From Mongoliimonas terrestris (GTDB lineage Bacteria; Pseudomonadota; Alphaproteobacteria; Rhizobiales; Pleomorphomonadaceae), in the NCBI RefSeq assembly GCF_001927285.1, contig NZ_MSIG01000008.1, positions 165,714 through 229,713 of the forward strand: DNA of 64,000 nt, read 5' to 3'. A program made the position numbers and the translations under genes. Under the pieces are notes generated by a model. The model searched no databases and was not told the DNA's origin. It worked only from the letters and a program-made list of their open reading frames with translations. Positions 11,625 to 20,627 of the stretch are shown here, piece after piece. Position 1 is the first letter of the stretch; every line of letters begins with the position of its first letter.

Positions 11625-12212
11625 ATGATCCGTCCGCGCCCCCGCATCCTCGTCTTCGCAGGATCCACCCGGTCCGGCAGCCACAACGCTCGTCTGGCGG
11701 CGCAGATGGTGAAGGCGATCGCCCTCAAGGACGCGGAGCCGACGCTCCTGTCGCTCGCCGACTATGCGATGCCGCTCTACGACGCGGACCTGGAGTCCGC
11801 CTCCGGCGTGCCGGAGGGCGCGCGCCGGCTCGGCGCCCAGATGACGGCGCACACGGGCATCTTCATCGCCAGCCCCGAGTACAACGCCTCGGTGCCGCCG
11901 CTCCTGAAGAACGCCATCGATTGGGTGAGCCGGATTCGTGGCGCGGCGGGCGACCCGTCGCCCTGGCGTGGCCGGACCTACGCGCTCGGGTCGGCGTCGC
12001 CGGGGGCCTTCGCGGGCATCCGCAGCCTCATGCACCTGCGCCAAGTGCTCGAACTCGGCCTCGGGGCCACGGTGATCCCGGAACAGATCTCGGTGCCGTC
12101 CGCCGGCAGCGCCTTTTCCGTCGATGGCGGCCTTGCCGACGAGCGGCTGGCGGCCCGGTTGGACGCGGTGGCCGCCCGGCTCGTCGACGAGGCGGCCCGC
12201 TACGCGGTCTGA
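11625..12212 (+). CDS. NADPH-dependent FMN reductase family protein
   Basis: A flavodoxin-like fold oxidoreductase of 195 residues. The phosphate-binding loop is FAGSTRSGSHNARLA near the N-terminus. The motifs SPEYNASVPPLLKNAIDWVSR and ALGSASPGAFAG are characteristic of the NADPH-dependent FMN/azo/chromate reductase group. The ATG at 11625 follows GGAGAG and begins MIRPRPRILVFAGSTRSG. An earlier ATG at 11565 would add 20 residues without family resemblance. It is divergent from mbfA and about 110 bases from the ICE, so it could also feel Irr. The physiological substrate is not known. Confidence 0.85.
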   Translation: MIRPRPRILVFAGSTRSGSHNARLAAQMVKAIALKDAEPTLLSLADYAMPLYDADLESASGVPEGARRLGAQMTAHTGIFIASPEYNASVPPLLKNAIDWVSRIRGAAGDPSPWRGRTYALGSASPGAFAGIRSLMHLRQVLELGLGATVIPEQISVPSAGSAFSVDGGLADERLAARLDAVAARLVDEAARYAV

Positions 12213-12283
12213 TCCCGTCATCGTGTCGTCACGGTCCGCCGCGACCGTGCGGCCTTGGCGGCAAACACCGGACGGCACGGACC

Positions 12284-12895
12284 ATGACGCGGACTCTTCA
12301 CTACCTCACCCACCCGCAGGTGCGGATCGACCCGGCGGTGCCGGTGCCCCGCTGGGGCCTTTCGGACGTGGGACGGGCCCGGGTGGAGGCTTTCGTGGCG
12401 AGCGGCTGGTGCGCCGGCATCGACCGCATCCTATCCTCCGACGAGGCCAAGGCGGTGGAGACGGCCGAACTCATTGCCGCCGCCGAAGGGGTGCTGATCG
12501 AGGTGGACGGCTTCATGCACGAGAACGACCGCTCGGCGACCGGCTTCCTGCCGCCGGCGGAGTTCGAGACGGTGGCGGACCAGTTCTTCGCCAGGCCGGA
12601 GGAGAGCGTGCGCGGCTGGGAGCGGGCGGTGGACGCCCAGGCGCGCATCGTGGCGGCGGTGGAGCGCGCGCTGGCGCTACCGCACGGCCGCCGCATCCTC
12701 ATGGTCGGTCACGGGGCGGTCGGGACGCTTCTCGCCTGCCACATCGCGGGCCGGCCGATCGACCGGGCGCACGACCAGCCGGCCGGCGGCGGCCACGTCT
12801 TCACCGCCGACTGGACGGCGCGGCGGCTGGTGCACCCCTGGGTGCCGATGGAGCGCGTCGTCGACGTGGAGCCGGCGGTCGCGGGCCTCGCCTGA
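12284..12895 (+). CDS. Histidine phosphatase family protein with altered N-terminal motif
   Basis: A 203-residue protein with the fold signature of the phosphoglycerate-mutase-like histidine phosphatases: LSSDEAKAVETAELIAAAEG and the second catalytic-histidine motif RILMVGHGAVGTLLACHIAG. The usual first motif RHG is replaced by LTHPQV. The nucleophile-position histidine is kept but its Arg and Gly neighbours are lost. Activity may therefore be altered. It lies 71 bases after the flavin reductase on the same strand. The substrate is unknown. Assignment to the superfamily is good. Confidence 0.75.
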   Translation: MTRTLHYLTHPQVRIDPAVPVPRWGLSDVGRARVEAFVASGWCAGIDRILSSDEAKAVETAELIAAAEGVLIEVDGFMHENDRSATGFLPPAEFETVADQFFARPEESVRGWERAVDAQARIVAAVERALALPHGRRILMVGHGAVGTLLACHIAGRPIDRAHDQPAGGGHVFTADWTARRLVHPWVPMERVVDVEPAVAGLA

Positions 12896-12940
12896 CCGGG
12901 CGGGCGTAGCTCTCCTGTTGGCCGGCGGCGGTGCGGCGCG

Positions 12941-13822
12941 TCAGCGCCAGGTCCCCTCCGTCCACATGCGCGTGAGCGCGGTGCGGTAGTCCGGGTAGGC
13001 GTAGACGAGGCCGAGGTCGCGCTTGGACTTGCCGTTCGCCACGCGCTTGTTCTCGCCGTAGAAGCTGCGCGCCATGGGCGAGAGTTCGGCGGCGGCGAAG
13101 TCCTGCTCCGGCGGCGGCTCGACGCCCATCAGACCGGCCGCGAAGGCCACCACGTCCTGCGGCGGCGCCGGTTCGTCGTCGGTGATGTTGAACACCCCGC
13201 CCGTGCGCGAGAAGAGGGCGGCGGCGGTGGCCGAGGCGATATCCTCCACGTGGATGCGGTTGAACACCTGGCCGGGCTTGACGAGACGCTTGGCGCTGCC
13301 CTCGGCGAGGTTCACGAAGCCGTTGCGGCCGGGCCCGTAGATGCCGGAGAGCCGCAGGATGGCGGTCGGCACGCCGGTCTCGGCCCCGTAGGCGGTCCAG
13401 GCCTCCTCGGCGGCGACCCGGGCGAGGGAGCGCGCGCTCTTCGGCTTCAGGCGCGCGCGCTCGTCCACCCAGGCGCCGCCGTGGTCGCCGTAGACGCCGA
13501 CGGTGGAGAGATAGGCGACCGCCATCGGCTTGCGGCCCACCATCAGGTCGGCGCCGTGCCACTTCAGGACCGGGTCGTTGGTGCCGGCGCCCGCTTCGGA
13601 CGGCGCGATGGACTGCAAGACGAAGGTCGCCTCGCGGAGCGCCGCCCCGACGCCCTCGCCCGGCCGCGTGCCGTCGAACAGGACGGCCTCGATGCCTTCG
13701 GCGCGCAGGGCGTCGGCCTTCTCGGGCGAGCGCGTGGTGCCGCCGACGGCGCTGAACCGGCCGCGGTTCCGGCGCACGAAGGCGAGGGCCGAATAGCCGA
13801 GGCCGAAGACGAACAGGCGCAT
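12941..13822 (-). CDS. SDR-family NAD(P)-dependent oxidoreductase / epimerase-like protein
   Basis: A 293-residue extended short-chain dehydrogenase. The N-terminus MRLFVFGLGYSALAFVRRNR has the Rossmann turn in the atypical form GLGYSA. AYLSTVGVYGDHGG is the region of the usual Ser and Tyr residues, followed by LRLSGIYGPGRNGF and GVFNITDDEPAPPQDVV, typical of epimerase-like enzymes (YeeZ group). The ATG at 13822 begins the conserved domain, and extension upstream is not supported. It is divergent from hslV with 132 bases between. The substrate is unknown. Confidence 0.8.
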   Translation of the reverse strand: MRLFVFGLGYSALAFVRRNRGRFSAVGGTTRSPEKADALRAEGIEAVLFDGTRPGEGVGAALREATFVLQSIAPSEAGAGTNDPVLKWHGADLMVGRKPMAVAYLSTVGVYGDHGGAWVDERARLKPKSARSLARVAAEEAWTAYGAETGVPTAILRLSGIYGPGRNGFVNLAEGSAKRLVKPGQVFNRIHVEDIASATAAALFSRTGGVFNITDDEPAPPQDVVAFAAGLMGVEPPPEQDFAAAELSPMARSFYGENKRVANGKSKRDLGLVYAYPDYRTALTRMWTEGTWR

Positions 13823-13954
13823 GAACGATCCTTCCGGAGAGACGGAGAGTCCGGACGATTGCATAGACGGTCGCGGCGCATACATAAAGCGCCTGACGGG
13901 GGACGGCACCGGGGCTTCGGACCGGTGCGGGCCCGCCCAACCAGGAGACCATGA

Positions 13955-14518
13955 ATGTCCGACCCCAATCAGCTGCCCACCTGGCACGGCACGACCATCG
14001 TGACCGTGCGCAAGGGCGGCACGGTCGTCGTTGCCGGCGACGGCCAGGTGAGCCTTGGCGCCACCGTGATCAAGCACACGGCGCGCAAGGTGCGCCCGCT
14101 CGGCAAGGGCGACGTGATCGCCGGCTTCGCCGGGGCCACCGCCGATGCCTTCACGCTGTTCGAGCGGCTGGAAGCCAAGCTGGAGCAGTATCCCGGCCAG
14201 TTGACCCGCGCCTGCGTGGAACTCGCCAAGGACTGGCGTACCGACCGGTACCTCCGCCGCCTGGAGGCGATGATGATCGTCGCCGACCGGTCGACCAGCC
14301 TCGTCCTCACCGGCACCGGCGACGTGCTCGAGCCGGAGCACGGGGTGGCGGCCATCGGATCGGGTGGCAACTACGCCCTCGCCGCCGCCCGCGCCCTCGT
14401 GGACATGGACCTCGACGCGGAGACCATCGCCCGCCGGGCCATGAAGATCGCCGCCGAGATCTGCGTCTACACCAACGAGAGCGTCACGCTGGAAAAGCTC
14501 GACGCCGCCGCCCGCTGA
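13955..14518 (+). CDS. hslV: ATP-dependent protease HslVU, peptidase subunit HslV
   Basis: Proteasome-like threonine peptidase of the HslVU (ClpYQ) protease. The product is 187 residues. After a 12-residue propeptide ([12 protein letters not shown]) the mature chain would start [10 protein letters not shown], with Thr 13 as the nucleophile. GDGQVSLG and [14 protein letters not shown] are conserved family segments. The ATG is preceded by CAGGAGACC. It is followed 17 bases later by hslU, its ATPase partner, in a bicistronic operon. Identification is secure. Confidence 0.97.
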   Translation: MSDPNQLPTWHGTTIVTVRKGGTVVVAGDGQVSLGATVIKHTARKVRPLGKGDVIAGFAGATADAFTLFERLEAKLEQYPGQLTRACVELAKDWRTDRYLRRLEAMMIVADRSTSLVLTGTGDVLEPEHGVAAIGSGGNYALAAARALVDMDLDAETIARRAMKIAAEICVYTNESVTLEKLDAAAR

Positions 14519-14535
14519 TCGCCCGAGGACAAGCC

Positions 14536-15840
14536 ATGACCGATTTTTCGCCCCGGGAGATCGTCTCGGAACTCGACCGCTACATCGTCGGCCAGAAGGA
14601 TGCCAAGCGCGCTGTGGCCGTCGCGCTCCGCAACCGCTGGCGCCGCCTGCAGCTGGAGGGATCGCTGCGCGAGGAGGTGCTGCCGAAGAACATCCTGATG
14701 ATCGGCCCGACCGGTGTCGGCAAGACGGAGATCTCCCGCCGGCTCGCCAAGCTCGCCAACGCGCCCTTCATCAAGGTGGAGGCCACCAAGTTCACCGAGG
14801 TCGGCTATGTCGGCCGCGACGTGGAGCAGATCGTCCGCGACCTCCTGGAAGCCTCCATCGGCCTCGTCAAGGAGAACCGCCGCAAGGACGTGCGCGCCAA
14901 GGCGCACATGCAGGCGGAGGAGCGGGTGCTCGATGCCCTCGTCGGCGCGACCTCCAGCCCGGCGACCCGCGACAGCTTCCGCAAGAAGCTGCGCGACGGC
15001 CTGCTCGACGACAAGGAGATCGAGGTGCAGGTGGCCGCCACGGCGGGACCGGCGACCTTCGAGATTCCCGGCATGCCGGGCGGCTCCATCGGCGTCATGA
15101 ACCTCCAGGACATGATGTCCAAGATGATGGGCGGTCAGAAGAAGACCCGCCGCGTGAACGTCAAGGACAGCTACGAGATGCTGATCCAGGAGGAGAGCGA
15201 CAAGCTGCTCGACCAGGACCAGATCGTCCAGGAGGCGATCTCGGTGGTGGAGAACAACGGCATCGTCTTCCTCGACGAGATCGACAAGATCTGTGCCCGC
15301 GACGGCCGGATCGGCGGCGACGTCTCCCGCGAAGGCGTGCAGCGCGACCTGCTGCCGCTAATCGAGGGCACCACGGTGTCGACCAAGTACGGGCCGGTGA
15401 AGACGGACCACATCCTCTTCATCGCCTCCGGCGCCTTCCACGTGGCCAAGCCCTCCGACCTTCTGCCGGAGCTGCAGGGCCGTCTGCCGATCCGGGTGGA
15501 GCTGCGGCCCCTGGAGCGGGACGACTTCCGGCGCATCCTCACCGAGCCGGAGGCGAGCCTCATCAAGCAGTATGTGGCCCTGATGGCGACCGAGGGCGTG
15601 ACGCTTGCGTTCAAGGACGACGCCATCGACGAGATCGCGGGCGTCGCCGTGGAGGTGAACGCCACGGTGGAGAACATCGGCGCCCGCCGGCTGCAGACCG
15701 TGATGGAGCGGATCCTGGACGACATCTCGTTCAATGCGCCCGACCGGTCCGGTCAGACGGTCACCATCGACGCCGCCTTCGTCCGCGCCGCCCTTGGCGA
15801 CCTCGCCAAGAACACGGACCTCAGCCGCTTCATCCTGTGA
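14536..15840 (+). CDS. hslU: ATP-dependent protease HslVU, ATPase subunit HslU
   Basis: AAA+ unfoldase that feeds substrates to HslV. The product is 434 residues, the family norm. It starts [20 protein letters not shown]. Walker A is GPTGVGKT (residues 57-64), followed by the pore motif region [15 protein letters not shown], Walker B FLDEIDKI, a sensor segment [20 protein letters not shown], and the C-terminal DLSRFIL that docks into HslV. The ATG at 14536 follows CGAGGAC. Longer upstream frames run through hslV and are not real. Identification is secure. Confidence 0.97.
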   Translation: MTDFSPREIVSELDRYIVGQKDAKRAVAVALRNRWRRLQLEGSLREEVLPKNILMIGPTGVGKTEISRRLAKLANAPFIKVEATKFTEVGYVGRDVEQIVRDLLEASIGLVKENRRKDVRAKAHMQAEERVLDALVGATSSPATRDSFRKKLRDGLLDDKEIEVQVAATAGPATFEIPGMPGGSIGVMNLQDMMSKMMGGQKKTRRVNVKDSYEMLIQEESDKLLDQDQIVQEAISVVENNGIVFLDEIDKICARDGRIGGDVSREGVQRDLLPLIEGTTVSTKYGPVKTDHILFIASGAFHVAKPSDLLPELQGRLPIRVELRPLERDDFRRILTEPEASLIKQYVALMATEGVTLAFKDDAIDEIAGVAVEVNATVENIGARRLQTVMERILDDISFNAPDRSGQTVTIDAAFVRAALGDLAKNTDLSRFIL

Positions 15841-15887
15841 CAACGTCCGCGGCGGCGGCTATGATCGGAGACCCAAGGAGTGGACCG

Positions 15888-16193
15888 ATGATCAGGGTCG
15901 CCGCCGAGGATTTCGCCAGGGATAGCGCCGAACTCCTGAAACGGGTCGAGCGCGGCGAAGAGATATGGATCGAGAAGGACGGCCATCTGATCGCCCGGCT
16001 GACGCCTGCCAAGAGTGACCAGGCAGCGGGATCAGCCGTGGCAGAACAGGACGTGGAAGCGCTGGCTCGCTATGTGGACCCGCGCTTTCCGGCGCCGGAG
16101 GATGATCCTGTCGGCACGCTGCGCCGGCTCCGCCAGGGCGTGACGCTCAGCGGGCTCTCCTGGAAGGATCTGCGTGACGAGGGACGTCGTTGA
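15888..16193 (+). CDS. vapB: Antitoxin of a VapBC-type pair (Phd/YefM-like)
   Basis: A 101-residue protein that begins MIRVAAEDFARDSAELLKRV and continues GEEIWIEKDGHLIARL, the N-terminal DNA-binding pattern of Phd/YefM-type antitoxins. The C-terminal half (YVDPRFPAPEDDPVGTLRRL and onward) would be the flexible toxin-neutralising part. AAGGAG lies 7-12 bases before the ATG at 15888, which decides the start over an earlier in-frame ATG at 15837. Its stop overlaps the start of the PIN toxin. Such pairs normally autoregulate. It is a small accessory insertion between hslU and moeB. Confidence 0.82.
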   Translation: MIRVAAEDFARDSAELLKRVERGEEIWIEKDGHLIARLTPAKSDQAAGSAVAEQDVEALARYVDPRFPAPEDDPVGTLRRLRQGVTLSGLSWKDLRDEGRR

Positions 16194-16600
16194 CGATCGT
16201 GATCGACGCGTCCGTGGCGCTGACCTGGAGCTTTGGCGACGAGACAACGCCGGAAACCGAACGGCTGCTCGACCGGGTCAAGGCGGATGGCGCCTTTGCG
16301 CCCGCCTTGTGGCGGCTGGAAGTCGGCAACGCTCTGCTGGTCGCGCGCCGACGGGGGCGGCTGACGCCGGAGGTGCTCGACGGTGAGCTTCGCTCGATCC
16401 TGGCCTTGCCGGTCGCACTCGACCATGAATCGACCGGCTCGGCCTTCTCCGTGGTCCTAGACCTCGCCACGCGCCATCGTCTGACGATCTACGATGCGAC
16501 CTATCTTGAACTCGCCCGCCGCCTTGGTCTTGCGCTCGCCACCCTGGACGCTGCGTTGAGAACCGCTGCCCTGTCCGAGGGCGTCCCCCTGTTGCCTTGA
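16190..16600 (+). CDS. vapC: VapC-type PIN-domain toxin (ribonuclease)
   Basis: A 136-residue PIN domain protein. It starts MTIVIDASVALTWSF, with the first metal-binding Asp at residue 6. Glu 44 is in RLEVGNALL, Asp 102 in TIYDATYLELA and Asp 120 in LATLDAAL, so the acidic active-site set is complete. The start is a TTG at 16190 that overlaps the antitoxin TGA by three bases, which suggests translational coupling. No other start fits the conserved N-terminus. Known relatives cleave tRNA or rRNA. The target here is unknown. Confidence 0.85.
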   Translation: MTIVIDASVALTWSFGDETTPETERLLDRVKADGAFAPALWRLEVGNALLVARRRGRLTPEVLDGELRSILALPVALDHESTGSAFSVVLDLATRHRLTIYDATYLELARRLGLALATLDAALRTAALSEGVPLLP

Positions 16601-16610
16601 GGCGCATGCC

Positions 16611-17372
16611 ATGACCCTCTCCCCCGCCGAGATCGAACGCTATGCCCGCCACATCATCCTGCGCGAAGTGGGCGGGCCGGGGCAGCAGCGGCTGAAGGCC
16701 GCCCGGGTGCTGGTGGTGGGAGCAGGAGGGCTCGGAGCGCCGGCGATCCAGTATCTGGCGGCGGCGGGCGTCGGCACGCTCGGGCTCGTGGACGACGACA
16801 CGGTCTCGCTCTCCAACCTGCAGCGGCAGGTGATCCACGCGACCGACACGGTGGGGCGGCCCAAGGTGGAAAGCGCGGCGGCTGCCGTGGCGGCCCTCAA
16901 CCCGCACGTGGTCGTGGAGGCGCACGGCGTCCGGCTGACGGAGGCGAATGCCGGGGACCTCGTCCGCCGCTACGACGTGGTGGTGGACGGGTCCGACAAT
17001 TTCGCCACCCGCTACCTGCTCGCCGACACCTGCGCGAGCGAGCGGCGACCCCTGGTGAGCGGCGCCATCGGCACCTTCGACGGCTCGCTCACCGTGCTGA
17101 TGCCCTACGCGGCCGACGCAGACGGCCGGCCGAATCCGCACTACCGCGACCTCTTCCCGGAGCCGCCGCCGGCCGGCACGGTGCCGACCTGCGCGGAGGC
17201 GGGCGTGATCGGGGCGCTGCCCGGCATCGTCGGCTCGCTGCAAGCCATGGAGGTGATCAAGCTCGTCTGCGGCATCGGCGAGCCGCTGGTCGGCCGCCTG
17301 CTCCTCATCGACGCGCTCTCCATGCGGTTCGAAACCGTCCGCTACAAAGCCGCCCGCACCCGGGCGGCCTGA
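16611..17372 (+). CDS. moeB: Molybdopterin-synthase adenylyltransferase / HesA-MoeB-ThiF family protein
   Basis: E1-like enzyme that adenylates the C-terminus of a small sulfur-carrier protein such as MoaD. The product is 253 residues. It starts MTLSPAEIERYARHIILREV. The ATP-binding GAGGLGAPAIQYLAAAGVG comes next, then the DDDTVSLSNLQRQVIH segment (Asp and Arg contacts), and the catalytic-Cys region GTVPTCAEAGVIGALPG. The zinc-binding CxxC pairs of E. coli MoeB are absent, as in several alphaproteobacterial forms. It lies 10 bases after vapC on the same strand. Whether the carrier is MoaD or ThiS cannot be decided from sequence alone. Confidence 0.87.
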   Translation: MTLSPAEIERYARHIILREVGGPGQQRLKAARVLVVGAGGLGAPAIQYLAAAGVGTLGLVDDDTVSLSNLQRQVIHATDTVGRPKVESAAAAVAALNPHVVVEAHGVRLTEANAGDLVRRYDVVVDGSDNFATRYLLADTCASERRPLVSGAIGTFDGSLTVLMPYAADADGRPNPHYRDLFPEPPPAGTVPTCAEAGVIGALPGIVGSLQAMEVIKLVCGIGEPLVGRLLLIDALSMRFETVRYKAARTRAA

Positions 17373-17392
17373 CCGCTCGGGGTTGGGGTTGC

Positions 17393-18022
17393 TCAGGCCC
17401 AGGCCAGGCGGACGCCGAAGGCGATCAGGAGCGAGCCGAACAGCCACTGCTGCAGCCGCTCCGCCAGCCGGTGGCCCGAGACGAAGGCACCGATCCGCAG
17501 GCCGAGGCTGGCGAACACCGCGTCGAACAGGAAGCCCGTCGCCACCAGGAGGGCGCCGAGGACGGCGAACTGCGGCGCCGTCGGCCCGGCTTCCGGGTGG
17601 ACGAACTGCGGCAGGAGCACCGAGCAGAAGAGAAGCGCCTTGGGGTTCATCAGGTTGGTGAGAAGCCCCGCCCGAAAACCCGCACCGGCCATAGCGGGTG
17701 CATCGCCCGTGTTCGTCGGAAGGCCGAGCGACGGCGCGCGCAGAAGCCTGACCCCGAGCAGCACCAGGTAGGCGGCTCCGGCGTAGCGCACAGCCTCATA
17801 GGCAATGTCGGACGCCTGGATCAGGGCCGCGAGGCCGATCGCCGACAGGGCCACGTGCAAGCCGCGCGCGAGCGCGAGGCCGCCGGCCACCGAAAGCGCC
17901 GCCGCGCGACCGCGGGTCGCGGCGGTCTGCAGCACCAGGATCATGTCCGGACCGGGGACGAGATAGACGACCGCGAGGGCGGTCACGAAAAGCGGTCCTT
18001 GGTTGATCAGAAGGTCCCACAT
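17393..18022 (-). CDS. LysE/RhtB family amino-acid exporter
   Basis: Inner-membrane exporter of amino acids or similar solutes. The product is 209 residues with about six membrane segments. The LysE signature is seen in VYLVPGPDMILVLQTAATRG (N-terminal, with the conserved PGPD) and AGLLTNLMNPKALLFCSVLLPQFV (conserved NPK). The ATG at 18022 begins directly before the first helix. It is divergent from an Lrp/AsnC regulator starting at 18180. In this arrangement the regulator commonly controls the exporter (inference). The substrate is unknown. Confidence 0.9.
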   Translation of the reverse strand: MWDLLINQGPLFVTALAVVYLVPGPDMILVLQTAATRGRAAALSVAGGLALARGLHVALSAIGLAALIQASDIAYEAVRYAGAAYLVLLGVRLLRAPSLGLPTNTGDAPAMAGAGFRAGLLTNLMNPKALLFCSVLLPQFVHPEAGPTAPQFAVLGALLVATGFLFDAVFASLGLRIGAFVSGHRLAERLQQWLFGSLLIAFGVRLAWA

Positions 18023-18179
18023 GGCGACCGTGCCTCCGGCACCGGACGAAGGAGGGGATGGGGTGTCCGGCGAGCCGCACCATAGGCGAGAGGGCCGTGG
18101 CAGGTCCTTGCGAAGTGAGCTGCCGAGCGGCAGAATGGCGCAACGAACACTAGGTCAGATAAGCGTCGGAAGCGCAATT

Positions 18180-18662
18180 ATGCCAACACCCGTCCTCGAT
18201 GCTCTTGATCGCCGCATTCTGGCGGCGCTTCAGCGCGATGCGCGCCTTTCCAACGTCGACCTCGCGGCCGAGGTCGGGCTGTCGCCCTCGCCCTGCCTGC
18301 GGCGGGTCCGGCTTCTGGAGGAAGCGGGGGTGATCACCGCCTACAGGGCGATTCTGGACCGGGACGCGGTCGGGCTCGGGCTCACGGTGTTCGTCGGCAT
18401 CAAGGTGGACCGGCACGACGACGCCCACGCCACCGCCTTCCGGGAGGCCGCCGCGGCACTGCCCGAGGTGATCTCGTGCCACCTGGTATCGGGCGAATCG
18501 GACTTCCTGCTGCAGATCGTTCTGAAGGATCTCGCCGCCTACGAGCGGATGCTGCTCGACACGCTCTTGAAGCTGCCGCACGTCAAGGACATCCGCAGCA
18601 ACTTCGTGCTCAACACGGTGAAGTCGGCCGCGCCGCTGCCGCTTGACCAACTGGCGCGTTGA
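18180..18662 (+). CDS. Lrp/AsnC family transcriptional regulator
   Basis: A 160-residue DNA-binding protein. The N-terminal winged helix-turn-helix is LDALDRRILAALQRDARLSN with LAAEVGLSPSPCLRRVRLLE (residues 6-47). A C-terminal RAM/ligand domain follows (VFVGIKVDRH, EVISCHLVSGESDFLLQIVL). The ATG at 18180 places the HTH at the usual distance from the N-terminus. An open frame continues to 18003 but overlaps the exporter region. It is divergent from the LysE exporter, so amino-acid-responsive control of that gene and itself is likely but unproven. Confidence 0.9.
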   Translation: MPTPVLDALDRRILAALQRDARLSNVDLAAEVGLSPSPCLRRVRLLEEAGVITAYRAILDRDAVGLGLTVFVGIKVDRHDDAHATAFREAAAALPEVISCHLVSGESDFLLQIVLKDLAAYERMLLDTLLKLPHVKDIRSNFVLNTVKSAAPLPLDQLAR

Positions 18663-18715
18663 GCGCGCCGTAACCCGTCAGAGCCCCGCCGGCGCGCCGG
18701 GCGCGTCGCCAACAC

Positions 18716-19702
18716 TCAGAGCATGGACGGCAGCACGCGGTCGGGCGGCCGGTGGCCGTCCATGAAGGTCTTGATGTTGATGATGACCTTCTCGCCCATG
18801 TCGATGCGGCCCTCGATGGTGGCCGAGCCCATGTGCGGCAGCAGCACCACCCGGTCCGACTTCACCAGCTTGGGGTTCACCGCCGGCTCGTGCTCGAACA
18901 CGTCGAGGCCGGCGCCGGCGAGTTCGCCCGCCTCCAGCATGCGGGCGAGGGCGTTCTCGTCCAGCACCTCGCCGCGGGCGGTGTTCACCACATAGGCTTC
19001 CTTCTTCAGGAGCTTCAGGCGGCGGGCGGAGAGCAGGTGGTAGGTGCCGGGCGTGTGCGGGCAGTGGATGGAGATCACGTCCATGCGGGCGAGCATCTGG
19101 TCGAGGCTTTCCCACCAGGTGGCCTCCAGTTTCTCCTCGATCTCGTGCGGCAACCGGCGGCGGTTGTGGTAGTGGATCGACATGCCGAAGGCGAGCGCCC
19201 GGCGGGCCACTGCCTGGCCGATACGCCCCATGCCAATGATGCCGAGGCGCTTGCCCCAGATCCGGTGGCCCAGCATCCAGGTGGGCGACCAGCCGTGCCA
19301 TTCCTCGTTCTCGATCACCTTGATGCCCTGGGCGATCCGGCGCGGCACCGCCAGGATCAGCGCCATGGTCATGTCGGCGGTGTCCTCGGTGAGGACGCCC
19401 GGCGTGTTGGTGACCGTGATGCCCCGCGCGGTGGCGGTGTCCACGTCGATGTTGTCGACGCCGTTGCCGAAGTTGGCGATCAGCTTGAGGTTCGGCCCGG
19501 CCTGGCCGAGCACGCCCGCGTCGATCCGGTCGGTCACGGTCGGGACCAGCACGTCGGCGGTGCGGACGGCGTCGACGAGCTCCGCCTGGGTGAGCGGCCG
19601 GTCCTCTTGGCTGAGACGGGTCTCGAACAGCTCGCGCATGCGCGTTTCGACCACGTCCGGCAACCTGCGCGTCACCACCACCAGGGGCTTCTTTCGGGCC
19701 AT
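18716..19702 (-). CDS. D-isomer 2-hydroxyacid dehydrogenase (glyoxylate/hydroxypyruvate reductase type)
   Basis: A 328-residue NAD(P)-dependent dehydrogenase. The N-terminal substrate domain has LIANFGNGVDNIDVDTATARGI. The nucleotide-binding loop is GIIGMGRIGQAVARRALAFG. The catalytic Arg is in VNTARGEVLDE, Glu in DVFEHEP and His in LLPHMGSATIEGR. It resembles GyaR-type enzymes that interconvert glyoxylate and glycolate or hydroxypyruvate and D-glycerate. The ATG at 19702 is chosen, although a GTG sits one codon upstream. This gene next to the SH3 protein and irr is a familiar rhizobial order. Confidence 0.9.
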   Translation of the reverse strand: MARKKPLVVVTRRLPDVVETRMRELFETRLSQEDRPLTQAELVDAVRTADVLVPTVTDRIDAGVLGQAGPNLKLIANFGNGVDNIDVDTATARGITVTNTPGVLTEDTADMTMALILAVPRRIAQGIKVIENEEWHGWSPTWMLGHRIWGKRLGIIGMGRIGQAVARRALAFGMSIHYHNRRRLPHEIEEKLEATWWESLDQMLARMDVISIHCPHTPGTYHLLSARRLKLLKKEAYVVNTARGEVLDENALARMLEAGELAGAGLDVFEHEPAVNPKLVKSDRVVLLPHMGSATIEGRIDMGEKVIINIKTFMDGHRPPDRVLPSML

Positions 19703-19986
19703 CACTCGACGAACCTCCCTCGCGGGGCGCGCCCGCCCGTTGGAAACGGCTGCGAAACCACTGTTGATGAAGTCTTAACCGCGGCCGGAGAAAGTGGTCG
19801 GAACCGGCGTCGTGACCGGCCTTCCACCTTCAGTCTTCGTAGCAGAAGGACGGACGAATACAAACTGCGACAACAGGCGCATGGACGGGCGAACCCGTGC
19901 GTGCGCGGCCGGACAGGACGCGGTCATCCACCGCTTCGTCCCGTCTTTGCCGCCAAGTCGCCGCATTTCAACCTTTCGTTCTGGTC

Positions 19987-20547
19987 ATGAGTAGAATGCT
20001 CCATCGCTTCCTTGCGTGCATGCGCGCCCTCGTGCCGGTCGTCGCGATCGCCGTCGGCCTGATCCCGGTGGCAGGTTCGGTCCCGCCGGTCGCCGCACAG
20101 GGCACCACCAAGGGGCCGAGCGGCCTGCCGGTGCCCCGCTTCGTCAGTCTGAAATCGGATGCGGTGAACGTCCGGCGCGGCCCGAGCCGCGAGCACGAAG
20201 TGGTCTGGCGCTATGTGCGCGCCGGCTTGCCGGTGGAGGTCACCCAGGAGTTCGACAACTGGCGGCGGATCCGCGACTTCGAGGGGGCGGAAGGCTGGGT
20301 CTTCCACAGCCTGCTGACCGGCGTGCGCACGGCGCTGGTCGCCCCCTGGGACAAGAGCGGCACCGCCATGAACCTCTACGCGGATGCCAACGAGACCGCC
20401 CGGGTCACCGCCCTGGTGGAGCCGGGCGTGCAGGCGGCGGTGCCGGAATGCACCGGCAGCTGGTGCCGCCTGAAGGGCAAGACCTTCGAGGGCTGGATCG
20501 CCCAGCAGTCGCTCTGGGGCGTCTATCCGAACGAAAGCTTCGACTAG
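19987..20547 (+). CDS. SH3-domain protein, probably exported
   Basis: A 186-residue protein. The N-terminus (MSRMLHRFLACMRALVPVVA and on to VAAQ) is a signal peptide. Two bacterial SH3-like segments follow: SLKSDAVNVRRGPSREHEVVWRYV with a WRRIRDFEGAEGWVFHSLLTG end, and a second, more diverged copy (AMNLYADANETARVTALVEPGVQ, WCRLKGKTFEGWI). Such domains bind peptides of the cell wall. The ATG at 19987 is chosen for the signal peptide, and 19996 is a second possible start. The gene lies between the dehydrogenase and irr and converges with irr. The exact role is unknown. Confidence 0.82.
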   Translation: MSRMLHRFLACMRALVPVVAIAVGLIPVAGSVPPVAAQGTTKGPSGLPVPRFVSLKSDAVNVRRGPSREHEVVWRYVRAGLPVEVTQEFDNWRRIRDFEGAEGWVFHSLLTGVRTALVAPWDKSGTAMNLYADANETARVTALVEPGVQAAVPECTGSWCRLKGKTFEGWIAQQSLWGVYPNESFD

Positions 20548-20627
20548 GCCGCAGCCCGGCCATCTGGCTCGTCCAGGCGGCGAAAAAGGGTTGGTCGTTG
20601 CCGCAGGGTCGGCGGACGTCGGATCGG

